From contig BSYQ01000010.1 of assembly GCA_030272585.1 (NCBI GenBank), forward strand, positions 4,960,001 to 5,024,000: a stretch of DNA of 64,000 bases, read 5' to 3'. Below, in pieces: positions 33,887 through 42,980 of the stretch. A model generated the notes under the pieces. The model saw nothing but the letters and a program-made list of their open reading frames with translations, made no database searches and was not told the origin of the DNA. Made by a program: the position numbers and the translations under genes. Within the stretch, counting starts at the first letter, position 1, and every line of letters begins with the position of its first letter. Source of the stretch: Bryopsis sp. KO-2023. Taxonomy: Eukaryota > Chlorophyta > Ulvophyceae > Bryopsidales > Bryopsidaceae.

Positions 33887-36169
33887 TTGCCTGGAAAGTC
33901 AACTGAAAGTCAAGCGACCAGAATGGCTCTGGTTCCGGTCGTTACGGAAAGCGACATGGTCGCGATAAGCGACGAAGTTATGGAAGGGTCAGAAGTGCAA
34001 CCAATGGTGCACCAGCAAATTCAGAATATACAGATAAATGGTTCTGATCACACTGAAATGCAGAGACAGATTGAGGTCTGGGGTGGAACAGTAACCAACC
34101 ATCTCCAGCAATCATTAACCTCCATGCAGAATCAGGTTCAACAAGTCCAGGTTGAACTCTATACACACAGAGAGCAAGCAGAGCTACATCAGTCAACTCT
34201 AAAGGAAGAGTTGCAGTCAGCCTTAGTGCACAGTTTGGAAGAACAGAGTCGAAAACTACAGCAGACTCAAGAGCTACATGCAAAGGACTTTTATCAAAGC
34301 CTCACTGCAAATACAAACACTCAACTGAAGGACCTTGGTGAACAGTTGAGAAGTACAGGAAAAGATCATGCTGCGGGCATGGCTCATTGGAAAAATAAGA
34401 ACCAAACAGAGCTGGAACTATTCCAGAAGAAGCAGTTAGCTCTTCAGGAGCAACTGATGTTGGTTCAAAAGAAACAACAGGAAGATATTAATGCCCAATT
34501 ATATGAAGTGTCTCAGCACATGCAAAGAATGCAAAAACAGCTGATGGAAGAGAGGGAGAGTATGACAAACACAATGACTAGCATACTGCAAGGAGAATTG
34601 GACTCCTATCCTGCAGTCATTCAGAAAATGGTAGCTACAGCAGTGGATGAAACCACCACAGCTATTGAGGACAAGTATAACAATGCTGAAGGACAGAAAG
34701 CAGATCTAGAAGAGACTAGATGGGCTTTAACTGATCCAGAATATCAGAAAGCAGTTGATGGCTGGATGAAAGATGGAATCCTGAGAACACCTATTCCTCC
34801 ACAAGTAATGCAAGTGCATATGATGCAAGCAACACAAACAGTACAGAATACAGAGGAAGGAGAAACTGAGGGACAAACTCAGGATATCCCAACATCTGGT
34901 CAGCCACCAGTACAGCAAGTTATGCCTGCCACAAGTACTGGAGCAGTCCCTCCAGGACCCTCTTCTTTAGGTCTAATAGACCTCACTTCAGGACAACAAC
35001 TGTCCATGGGTTTACCACCCCCTATACTGCAACCATCAGCAGTAACTATAGCACCTCCAGCTACCTTTACTGTAGGTACTACCCCAGCACCATCAGGAAT
35101 GGGAATTCGACCACCAAATCCCTTTGAACAGTTAACAAGTCAAAGAGCACCCAGTGGTGGTGCACCTGGAGGAAATCCAGGGGATCCAAATGGATCAAAT
35201 GGACCAAATGGCCCAGACAGACCAGGCATGCCTAGAGCATCTGGTTCTGGACATCCAGGGCCAGGGAATGGTGGTGATGGTGGTGGAGGTGATGGAGGAG
35301 GTCCCCCAGGAGGAGGACCACCTGATAGAGATCCTAGTGGTACATCAGGAGGTTCAGGACAAGGTCCTGATAGACCTTATAGTAAACAGATTAAGCTCAC
35401 TCCCCCAGAGAAATTCACGGGAGATGAAAGGATGTCTGCAACAGAATGGATACTAGGAATGAAGAGATGGTTGCAGAATCAACACATCTTAGAGAGAGAC
35501 TGGTTATCCTGTTTTCAGTCACATCTCCAGGGAGATGCACTTAGCTGGTTAAACCTGATGGATATACAGATCATGAATCAGGAGAAAGCAGAGTATGCTA
35601 GCTGGCAAGAGTTCACTCAAGAACTAAGGAATGTTTTTGAGCCAGTCTCCCTAATAGAGACTGCCAGAAAACAGTTAAGAACTCTAAGGCAGACTGGAAC
35701 TGCCTTAGGCTACATCAGGCTCTTCAGAAAGCTGATGTTTAGACTCCCCAACCTACCTCAAGAAGAAAGATATGCAGCCTTTGTGGATGGGCTCTCAGAT
35801 CGAAATATGCAAGCACAGGTTATGACCCTGTGTGATGGGGATCTGGATAAGGCCATCCTCACAGTCCAAAGACTCTCTGCAACTATAGGCAGTAGAGGTG
35901 GCACTACTAGTAGCTTTAGAGGCAGAGGTAGAGGGAGGGGAAGATTTGGACAAAGAAATACACAAATGTCAGCAGTGATAGCTGCTGCAACATCACAACT
36001 GCCTCCTGCAGCAAATTCAGTTAAGGCTGTGCAGCAGAGAGGTCAGATGGGATCTAGGCCCTCAAGGGGAGGATCCTTTAAGTGTTTTCTATGTGGAAGC
36101 ACAGAGCATGGGGTGAGACAGTGTCCCAAACTGTCCCAAGCTCAGAAAGCCCTGAAGAAGGGAAACTAA
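33887..36169 (+). CDS. gag: G3 gag
   Basis: 760 codons. The N-terminal third is a long Gln/Glu-rich coiled coil (about residues 60-260). A Pro/Gly-rich middle follows, then a retrotransposon capsid region around residues 510-640 (WLQNQHILERDWLSCFQSHL, GDALSWLNLM), an Arg-Gly patch (RGRGRGRGRFG) and one CCHC zinc knuckle (CFLCGSTEHGVRQC). Gag forms the particle around the RNA. The frame overlaps pol by 88 bp in the -1 register, as is usual for frameshift-expressed gag-pol. Confidence 0.9.
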   Translation: MPGKSTESQATRMALVPVVTESDMVAISDEVMEGSEVQPMVHQQIQNIQINGSDHTEMQRQIEVWGGTVTNHLQQSLTSMQNQVQQVQVELYTHREQAELHQSTLKEELQSALVHSLEEQSRKLQQTQELHAKDFYQSLTANTNTQLKDLGEQLRSTGKDHAAGMAHWKNKNQTELELFQKKQLALQEQLMLVQKKQQEDINAQLYEVSQHMQRMQKQLMEERESMTNTMTSILQGELDSYPAVIQKMVATAVDETTTAIEDKYNNAEGQKADLEETRWALTDPEYQKAVDGWMKDGILRTPIPPQVMQVHMMQATQTVQNTEEGETEGQTQDIPTSGQPPVQQVMPATSTGAVPPGPSSLGLIDLTSGQQLSMGLPPPILQPSAVTIAPPATFTVGTTPAPSGMGIRPPNPFEQLTSQRAPSGGAPGGNPGDPNGSNGPNGPDRPGMPRASGSGHPGPGNGGDGGGGDGGGPPGGGPPDRDPSGTSGGSGQGPDRPYSKQIKLTPPEKFTGDERMSATEWILGMKRWLQNQHILERDWLSCFQSHLQGDALSWLNLMDIQIMNQEKAEYASWQEFTQELRNVFEPVSLIETARKQLRTLRQTGTALGYIRLFRKLMFRLPNLPQEERYAAFVDGLSDRNMQAQVMTLCDGDLDKAILTVQRLSATIGSRGGTTSSFRGRGRGRGRFGQRNTQMSAVIAAATSQLPPAANSVKAVQQRGQMGSRPSRGGSFKCFLCGSTEHGVRQCPKLSQAQKALKKGN

Positions 36170-39100
36170 AAGAGGAGGCTAGTGTTGGGTCAGCTAAGCC
36201 TCCAGATGATATTGAAATGAAAGAACCCACTACAAAAACACCAGCCTCACTAAATGATGGTGTTCAAGAGACACCTGTAGTTGCAGCCCCTATTGCAACA
36301 GAACAGGAAGCATACACACTGGATGGGGTCACTCCAGGAGTGTTAATTCAAAAGAAAAAGCAGTCTCAAAAGAGAGTGGATAAACAAACAGAGGCCACTG
36401 TGAGTTTACCCACTAGAGTGGAAAGAAATGTTGAGGGAAAGGAACCAGTTCAGACTGCAGTAGCTCAGGCTACAGCAGCATATAGAGGATATGAACTGGC
36501 AGGATTTATTGGTGCAAAGAAAGCTACAGCATACATTGATACAGGATCCACTGCTAATTATATTAGCATGGATGCAGTCAAGGAACTGGGACTGCAATAC
36601 AAACCACAAGAAACTCCTGTTAAGTTTCTAGATGGTACAGAAAGGAAATCAGTGGGGAGATGTTATGGCATCCCATTTGTCTGTGGAAAGATCCAGCTCT
36701 CATTTGATGCTGATGTCTTTCCAGACAGCAATCACCCAATTCTGCTGGGACTGCCCTGGCTGATACACTACAATCCCAAAGTAGATTTTAAGTCAGGAAT
36801 AATCACAGTCAACAAGGGCAGAAAGAGTGTAAAATTACCACTCTCAGTGATGCCTGAATATCAGCTCAAACCCACTGGAGCTACAGAACTTTCCTTTTGT
36901 TCTAGTGGCAGAATCAAAAGACAGATAGAAAAAGGGGAAATCAAACACATCATCATGGTGGTGATTAGGCCAGAGGATGAATCAAAGACTGGAGTAGAAA
37001 CAATCCCAGAACAAAGGGAAGGGGATGATCTACAGAAAATCCTGCAGGAGGATATGGATCCCAGGATTAAAGAAGTACTGACTCAGTACAGAAAAGTATT
37101 TGCAAAAGATTTGCCTAAGGGTGTACCTCCTACCAGGCTGGGTCATGAATTCAGGATTGATCTGGAGGAGGGTACAGAACCCATGTATAGACCCCTATAC
37201 AAACTGTCTCCTCTTGAGTTAGATGAGGTTAAAAGACAGTTAGATTACCTGTTGGAGATGGATTTCATAGAACCATCACAGTCACCCTTTGGGGCACCAA
37301 TCCTGTTTGTCCCTAAGAAAGATGGAGGGCTCAGGATGTGCCTGGATTACAGATGGCTCAATAAGAAAACCATCAAAAATAGATACCCTCTGCCCTTACC
37401 AGAGGAGATGATTGACAGGGTACATGGGGCTAGATATTTCACTAAGATTGACCTGAGATCAGGCTACTGGCAGATGCCTCTAAGGGAAGAGGATAGGCCT
37501 AAGACTGCCTTCAGAAGTAGATTTGGACACTATCAGTTCAAAGTGCTTTCTTTTGGACTTACTAATGCTCCAGCACAATATATGAACATGGTTAATGACA
37601 TCTTCAAGGATATGCTGGATATCTTTGTGCTGATCTTCATTGATGATCTCTTAATCTATTCTAAGAGCATCTCTGAGCATGTAGAGCATTTAGCAGCAGT
37701 CTTAGCCAGGCTACAGAAGTATAGTCTGTTTGCCAAGGCCACCAAAAGTGAAATCTGTGTGAAGGAAACAGATTTCTGTGGATTTTGGTTGAGTGAGAAA
37801 GGGATCTCAGCAATGGATGTGAAAGTTAAGGCAATCAGGGATTGGAAGCCCTTAAAAACAGTTACTGATGTTAGGAGTTTTCTGGGGATGGTTTCCTTCT
37901 ATAGGAGATTCATCCCAGACTTTGCAAAGATAGCAGGCCCTCTGCATGACTTAACTAAGAAGGATGTCATGTGGGAGTGGGGCTCTGCTCAGGAACAAGC
38001 TTTTCAATCACTTAAAACTGCATTGATGGGGAAACCAGTGCTGATCCATCCTAATCCAGTGAAAGATTACACTGTGATTAGTGATGCATCTGGGGAAGCA
38101 ACTGGAGGAGTCCTTTGTCAGGATCATGGCTCTGGATTACAGCCCATAGCCTTCTGCAGTAGGAGATTATCAAAGTCAGAACAGAATTACTCAGTATATG
38201 AAAGGGAACTCCTGGGAATAGCCTACTGCTTGATGCAGTGGAGGCACTATTTAGAGGGCTGCCCAGGAGAAGTCACAGTCTTTACAGACCACCAGCCTTT
38301 AACAAATTTCATGGATCAAAAGATGATGTCCAGGCCTCAAGCCAGATGGCTGAGAGCAGGACATTTCCTCAGCATCAAACCAAAAATTCAGTACATCCAA
38401 GGGAAACTGAATCTGGTTGCTGATGCACTATCAAGAAGTCTTCCAGCAGAGCAGGAACTCAAAGTAGTGAGTTCATTACAGCCTAGCACAGAAGAGATTA
38501 CACTCTGGGAACAAGCAACACTGGCAGATGTTGAAATCAAAGACATCTATAATCAAATACTGGATGGAGAGAGAATTCCAGGATATGGAATCAATGAATC
38601 AGGGTTATTGATTTATCAAACTCAGGATGGACTCATGAAGTTATGGGTACCTCAGGAACTGAGGATGAAAGTCCTTACAGAAGGACATGATAATCAAATC
38701 TCTGGACATCTGGGAATAGAGAGAACTCTGGAGCTGATGTCCAGGAAATACTACTGGAATAATATGAAAAAGGATGTCCAGGAATATGTCAGGACATGTG
38801 AGGTTTGCCAGCAAATGAAACCTGAGTTAAGAGCTCAGAAGGGATTGCTGCAACCTATTCCAGTGGCTGATAAGAAATGGGATCAGATCACTACTGATCT
38901 AGTGACTGATTTACCCTCTGTTGAGGGATTTGATTCAATTGCAGTGTTTGTTGATAGATTGACTAAGATGGTAAAGTTTATCCCCTGCAGCAAAACAATA
39001 GATGCACCAGGGTATGCAAGGATATTCTTTGATCACATCTTCAGGAATCATGGGATTCCCAGTGTGATAATCAGTGATAGAGACACTAGATTTGCTAGTA

Positions 39101-39951
39101 AATTTTGGCAGGAATTAATGAGATGTGTGGGGACTAAAGTAAGGATGTCCACAGCCTTCCATCCTCAAACAGATGGACAAAGTGAAGTCAGCATCAGAAC
39201 ATTAGAGAACTTTTTAAGACCCTATGTAGAAGAGCATCCAGAGACATGGATGCAGGGATTAGGGATGGCTGAATTTGCAGCCAACAATGCTGTCCACACA
39301 TCTACAGGATACAGCCCCTTCTACTTGATGTATGGGGTGCATCCTCAGCTGCCAGGAGATCTACTGGCTGGAAAAGCTCAAGCTGAAGCAGAATCAGTAC
39401 AAGAGATGATATCTCATATGCAGGAAGTCATCAAAGATGCCAAGGACAGATATAAAACAGCCCAAGAGAAGATGAGGCAGCAAGCAAATAAAAGGAGAAG
39501 GGATATACAGTTTCAAGTGGGAGAAAAGGTGTTGCTCTCCACAAAGACATTGAATTTATCAGTCTTGAAACATATTCCAGTGAAAATCAGAAGAAGATAT
39601 ATAGGGCCTTTTGTTATTGCTGCTGCAGTGGGCCCTGTGGCATATAGATTGGTGTTACCAGATGGATGGAAATTACATCCTGTATTTCATGTATCAAAGT
39701 TGAGAAAACTTCAGGAAAGCTCTAAGTTTCCTAGGGAGGTAATGGCACCTCCAGCAGAATTAGATTCTGAGGGAGAAGAGGAATTTGAAGTTGAGGCTGT
39801 AGTAAGACATAAGTTTTCAGGAAGAAAAAGGAGATTTTTAGTAGTCTGGAAGGGGTATCCACTTAGTGAAGCAACTTGGGAACCCCAAGACAATTTATTG
39901 AATGCATCAGAGATCCTGGCTGATTATAAGAGGAGAGCTGGGATCAGGTAG
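36082..39951 (+). CDS. pol: G3 pol (protease, RT, RNase H, integrase, chromodomain)
   Basis: 1289 codons. Protease active site YIDTGSTANYIS, RT centre FIDDLL, RNase H SDASGEATGGVL, and an integrase HHCC finger ending CEVCQQMK. The DDE residues are in TTDLVTDLP, SDRDTRF and HPQTDGQSEVS. A C-terminal chromodomain (RRFLVVWKGYPLSEATWEP) usually guides insertion towards marked chromatin. This order is that of Ty3/gypsy chromoviruses. Confidence 0.95.
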   Translation: MFSMWKHRAWGETVSQTVPSSESPEEGKLKEEASVGSAKPPDDIEMKEPTTKTPASLNDGVQETPVVAAPIATEQEAYTLDGVTPGVLIQKKKQSQKRVDKQTEATVSLPTRVERNVEGKEPVQTAVAQATAAYRGYELAGFIGAKKATAYIDTGSTANYISMDAVKELGLQYKPQETPVKFLDGTERKSVGRCYGIPFVCGKIQLSFDADVFPDSNHPILLGLPWLIHYNPKVDFKSGIITVNKGRKSVKLPLSVMPEYQLKPTGATELSFCSSGRIKRQIEKGEIKHIIMVVIRPEDESKTGVETIPEQREGDDLQKILQEDMDPRIKEVLTQYRKVFAKDLPKGVPPTRLGHEFRIDLEEGTEPMYRPLYKLSPLELDEVKRQLDYLLEMDFIEPSQSPFGAPILFVPKKDGGLRMCLDYRWLNKKTIKNRYPLPLPEEMIDRVHGARYFTKIDLRSGYWQMPLREEDRPKTAFRSRFGHYQFKVLSFGLTNAPAQYMNMVNDIFKDMLDIFVLIFIDDLLIYSKSISEHVEHLAAVLARLQKYSLFAKATKSEICVKETDFCGFWLSEKGISAMDVKVKAIRDWKPLKTVTDVRSFLGMVSFYRRFIPDFAKIAGPLHDLTKKDVMWEWGSAQEQAFQSLKTALMGKPVLIHPNPVKDYTVISDASGEATGGVLCQDHGSGLQPIAFCSRRLSKSEQNYSVYERELLGIAYCLMQWRHYLEGCPGEVTVFTDHQPLTNFMDQKMMSRPQARWLRAGHFLSIKPKIQYIQGKLNLVADALSRSLPAEQELKVVSSLQPSTEEITLWEQATLADVEIKDIYNQILDGERIPGYGINESGLLIYQTQDGLMKLWVPQELRMKVLTEGHDNQISGHLGIERTLELMSRKYYWNNMKKDVQEYVRTCEVCQQMKPELRAQKGLLQPIPVADKKWDQITTDLVTDLPSVEGFDSIAVFVDRLTKMVKFIPCSKTIDAPGYARIFFDHIFRNHGIPSVIISDRDTRFASKFWQELMRCVGTKVRMSTAFHPQTDGQSEVSIRTLENFLRPYVEEHPETWMQGLGMAEFAANNAVHTSTGYSPFYLMYGVHPQLPGDLLAGKAQAEAESVQEMISHMQEVIKDAKDRYKTAQEKMRQQANKRRRDIQFQVGEKVLLSTKTLNLSVLKHIPVKIRRRYIGPFVIAAAVGPVAYRLVLPDGWKLHPVFHVSKLRKLQESSKFPREVMAPPAELDSEGEEEFEVEAVVRHKFSGRKRRFLVVWKGYPLSEATWEPQDNLLNASEILADYKRRAGIR

Positions 39952-40207
39952 AAGTTAGATGCACTTTTGATTCTGTGGCTGAAGGATCAGGAATCCCAGT
40001 GACTAGGGGATGGGTTGCATAAGGGCAGTGAAGTGTTTTCTGAACTTCTGTGGGTTAAGGATTTTATGGGGATCTAATTATCCTTTCAGAAGTGCAGGGA
40101 GCTTGGGATTTGCAGCACCCTAGTTCAGAGTTACTTTTACAGAATCAGAAGGATGCATTTGATGGATACTTGGTGAGGGCACCAACTGCCCCCAGGGGGG
40201 AGGCAAT

Positions 40208-40721
40208 TGATACCAGCTGCTGACGTCTAGGGACGTCAGACGTCAAAGGCGTCATGCATCTGACGTCTGTGAAGCGTCAGATGCATCCCCGGTGAATGAC
40301 AGCATCCTCCCAAGGAGGTACTACTGAACTACAGCGAGGAAACCACCGCAAGAGCACAGAGGCAAGACAATGGTTCGATCAATCAGATTGGGACTTGCGA
40401 GACTGAGGTCCTGGGTTCGAGTCTGAGTGGGAACGTGCTTCGGTTTGGGCCTGTGTGTGAGTGTGTGAGTGAGTCAGGAGTAGAACTGGCGGCTGTGAGT
40501 CAGGGTAGTGGGAGTGTTACGGGTGGTTAGTCACCCTCGGGAAAGTCGAACTGGGAGTTGAAATGATGGGACGCTTGATGTAACCTTGCTTTTCAGTGAT
40601 CTGTTTGTGTGACCCCGAGTCTGTGACCCGTGCGATTTTGTGTGACCGTTCCGCCGCCGCCTCACTCTTTCCCGAGATAGGAGACGTCGCTCGCGGACGT
40701 CAGTCCTCCCGAGCGATAACA
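40208..40721 (+). repeat. G3 3' LTR
   Basis: 514 bp, the same as the 5' LTR by eye. It is preceded by the purine tract AGGGGGGAGG. Confidence 0.95.
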
Positions 40722-40920
40722 CGTAGGTCCTTCAGCTGAACCTGTGGCGGGTCGATTCGCTGTTCCTGCCACACCCCGTATAAGCGCACGAGGATTATCA
40801 TGAGGTTCCAGTGGGTCCGGCACACCGTGTGGTTCGTGCATGTGGTGATCACGTAGCTATCCGCCAGCGCCGGCGGCGAATAGCACCACAAACAGATCGG
40901 TGGCTTTTCCCCACGCCTGT

Positions 40921-41393
40921 TGTAGTAAATCCGCCTGCAGACCGCTATTGTGGGCTGCTGGCTGTGAACTGCAAGCCTGAAACGGCTTGGAGGGAAAGGA
41001 TAGACGACTTGGAAGCGAGACAAAGGGAGTTCAATCCCAAAGTAAGGTTACAAGAACGTTCAAACCCCAAGAACTTATAGAATACCCTAGCAGCCTTGAT
41101 CCTAACTGATCATAGGCTGTAACATCAGTCTGCATCAGTGCTGCAAGGCATCAGACCTTGCAGTCCTTTCAATCAGAGCCCAGCTCAGCCCCACGGCCAT
41201 TCCTGTGGTGCTGAGCGACCTTCTAGAACATTCTAGCTGCCAGCTCAGTAGTCCACGTACTACTTCACTGCCAGCACACCCTGACTGACTGTACGCTGCC
41301 TCAGGGCAGCCAGCCTCCTACTTAAAGTACTGCAGGACTGTCAGCAAGCCTGCTGACGTACTGCAGGGCTGTCAGAAACCCTGATTCGCTACA
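40921..41393 (-). repeat. G2 3' LTR
   Basis: 473 bp with TG..CA ends. On the + strand TTCCTCCCC follows at once, i.e. the element-strand purine tract GGGGAGGAA abuts the LTR. Confidence 0.95.
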
Positions 41394-42074
41394 TTCCTCC
41401 CCATCTGAACTGCAGTAGCCCCTTACTGCACTTTGACTGAAATAAATCAACCTTTTAGGGAAATTCCATAGCTCAATAAAGATCTGAAAACTCATCATCA
41501 AATCAAACCCTACTCCCTTGTAGGTCTAATAAAACATCAACAACCAAAGAACCCTGCTGCAAACTTGAACTGTTTTCTGCAGCTTCTCACTTCCTTGGCA
41601 TGCAAAACATAACTAAGAAACAGTGTTATTCTCAAGGTCTCAACCCTTGCAAATATATAAAACCCATAATCAGTAGGAAACAAGTCAAATGACTGATCAG
41701 CAGTTTTCCAAAATAAACACTGCTTATCAGCCCACAAAATCCTAGCAATCAGTAAAAATGTCCCATATCAGAATATACTATTAAGCTGTAGCAATAAACC
41801 ACATTCTGTTGCAGCTATCAAAAATGTATCTAGTTGGCAGGTTTATTAAGAATCTCCGAAAAATACTCTGCCTGTCCCATAAGCACTTAAGAAAAGGGAC
41901 AAAATGATATTACTCCCTCAGAAAATTCTTCTTTTCCAAATTCCACCAAGTCAAGAAACATAACAAGTTTCATTCAATCAGCCTAATATGTTCTGCCTCA
42001 ACTGGCAGCTCCCACTGCAAATCACATTTCAATAAAAACCAAACATTCCTTCAAATGACCTGCAGCAAACTGCA
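41394..42074 (-). other. G2 region between ORF3 and 3' LTR, non-coding
   Basis: About 680 bp, A/T-rich, with no supported frame. It ends at the purine tract beside the 3' LTR. Confidence 0.6.
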
Positions 42075-42923
42075 CTAGTCACCTGCACCCTGTGAGATCA
42101 CCTCATCTAGACTCCTCTTCTTTGCTGACCCAGATTTCTTAGAAGGTATAACCTCCCACTCAACAATCCGGTGTGGTGCTGCATCACGGTTTGTCTGATT
42201 TCTTCCTGCAGTGCTCTTAGGCAACTCCAATCCTGCAATCCGAAGTGTTGTCATGACTCTTGCTGGAGGGACTGTCAAGCCTGGATGTCTCCTTACCATC
42301 CTGCACAATCCACATTCTCCAAACTGAGCAGGTCCTGGACTTGCTACCTTCAGAGAAATTGGACAGTTCGCCTGCATCCTTCCCTCGGCATCGAGCTGAA
42401 TAGTGGTATCATAGGCATACCACATCCTCATCCAACAAACAGATCTGCAGCAGACCCTGTGCTGACCACAAGGGAATGTGTGCACTGGCCTGTTGCAGGT
42501 CTTGAAACACAGAGTGCATCCCATGCTTGACTCTGTCAGCCCTTCCACAGGGTTTAGCTGCACTTCTGGCAGTAGCAGTGTCTGATTTGGAAGTATTCTG
42601 TCAACAGAATTGCTGTACCACCCTGCTTCTTCTTCCTTAACATCAGCCACCTTTTCCTTTCCTGCAACTGACTTTCCTTCACACTCCATTACTCTTCCTG
42701 AGATCTCATCCGCATCTGCATCTCTGAGCTGAGTCCCTTGCACCACTTCTGGTATATTCGCTGCCCACTCGCGCCAACGATAATTTTCAGCACGGGCGAC
42801 TTGCAACTCAGTTCTTGCTTTCCGAAGCTGTGCGGACAGATTTGCTGCTGATGCTGCCCTGGAGCTCAACAACTTGAAAGCTTGTTCCACCTGATCCTCG
42901 GTCTCTTGAGCGTGGTCTACCAT
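42075..42923 (-). CDS. G2 ORF3: post-pol protein with coiled coil and RING-like Cys/His cluster
   Basis: 282 codons, starting 58 bp after the pol stop in the place where env lies in retroviruses. Residues 10-60 are a charged helical coiled coil (LRKARTELQVARAE). Residues about 135-165 have CTLC, then a Cys-x2-His-x2-Cys cluster (CGQHRVCC), and two later Cys pairs (NCPIS, CGLC), a spacing like a RING finger. The C-terminus is basic (SKKSGSAKKRS). There is no signal peptide or membrane segment, so it is not an envelope. Function unknown. G1 carries an analogous frame with the same C-x2-C...C-x2-H-x2-C order. Confidence 0.75.
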   Translation of the reverse strand: MVDHAQETEDQVEQAFKLLSSRAASAANLSAQLRKARTELQVARAENYRWREWAANIPEVVQGTQLRDADADEISGRVMECEGKSVAGKEKVADVKEEEAGWYSNSVDRILPNQTLLLPEVQLNPVEGLTESSMGCTLCFKTCNRPVHTFPCGQHRVCCRSVCWMRMWYAYDTTIQLDAEGRMQANCPISLKVASPGPAQFGECGLCRMVRRHPGLTVPPARVMTTLRIAGLELPKSTAGRNQTNRDAAPHRIVEWEVIPSKKSGSAKKRSLDEVISQGAGD

Positions 42924-42980
42924 TCCTGCTCACGCGAACGATAAAGAGAAAATAACACTCTCCCTTTTCTTCTTCAGTTT

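Larger units (their letters stand above)
32939..40721 (+). mobile_element. G3: complete Ty3/gypsy chromovirus, 7.8 kb, inserted in G1b
   Basis: Two 514-bp LTRs with TG..CA ends at 32939-33452 and 40208-40721, flanked by the 5-bp duplication CGTAG (32934-32938, 40722-40726). Read by eye, the LTRs are identical, so the insertion is recent. The order is LTR, primer site, gag, pol (protease, RT, RNase H, integrase, chromodomain), purine tract, LTR. It looks whole. There is no third frame after pol, unlike G1 and G2. Its coding DNA is rich in A and less G/C-rich than G1. Confidence 0.95.

Noticed and set aside
42075-42923. Reading G2 ORF3 as an envelope gene
   Set aside because: No signal peptide, no membrane helix and a RING-like Cys/His pattern instead.
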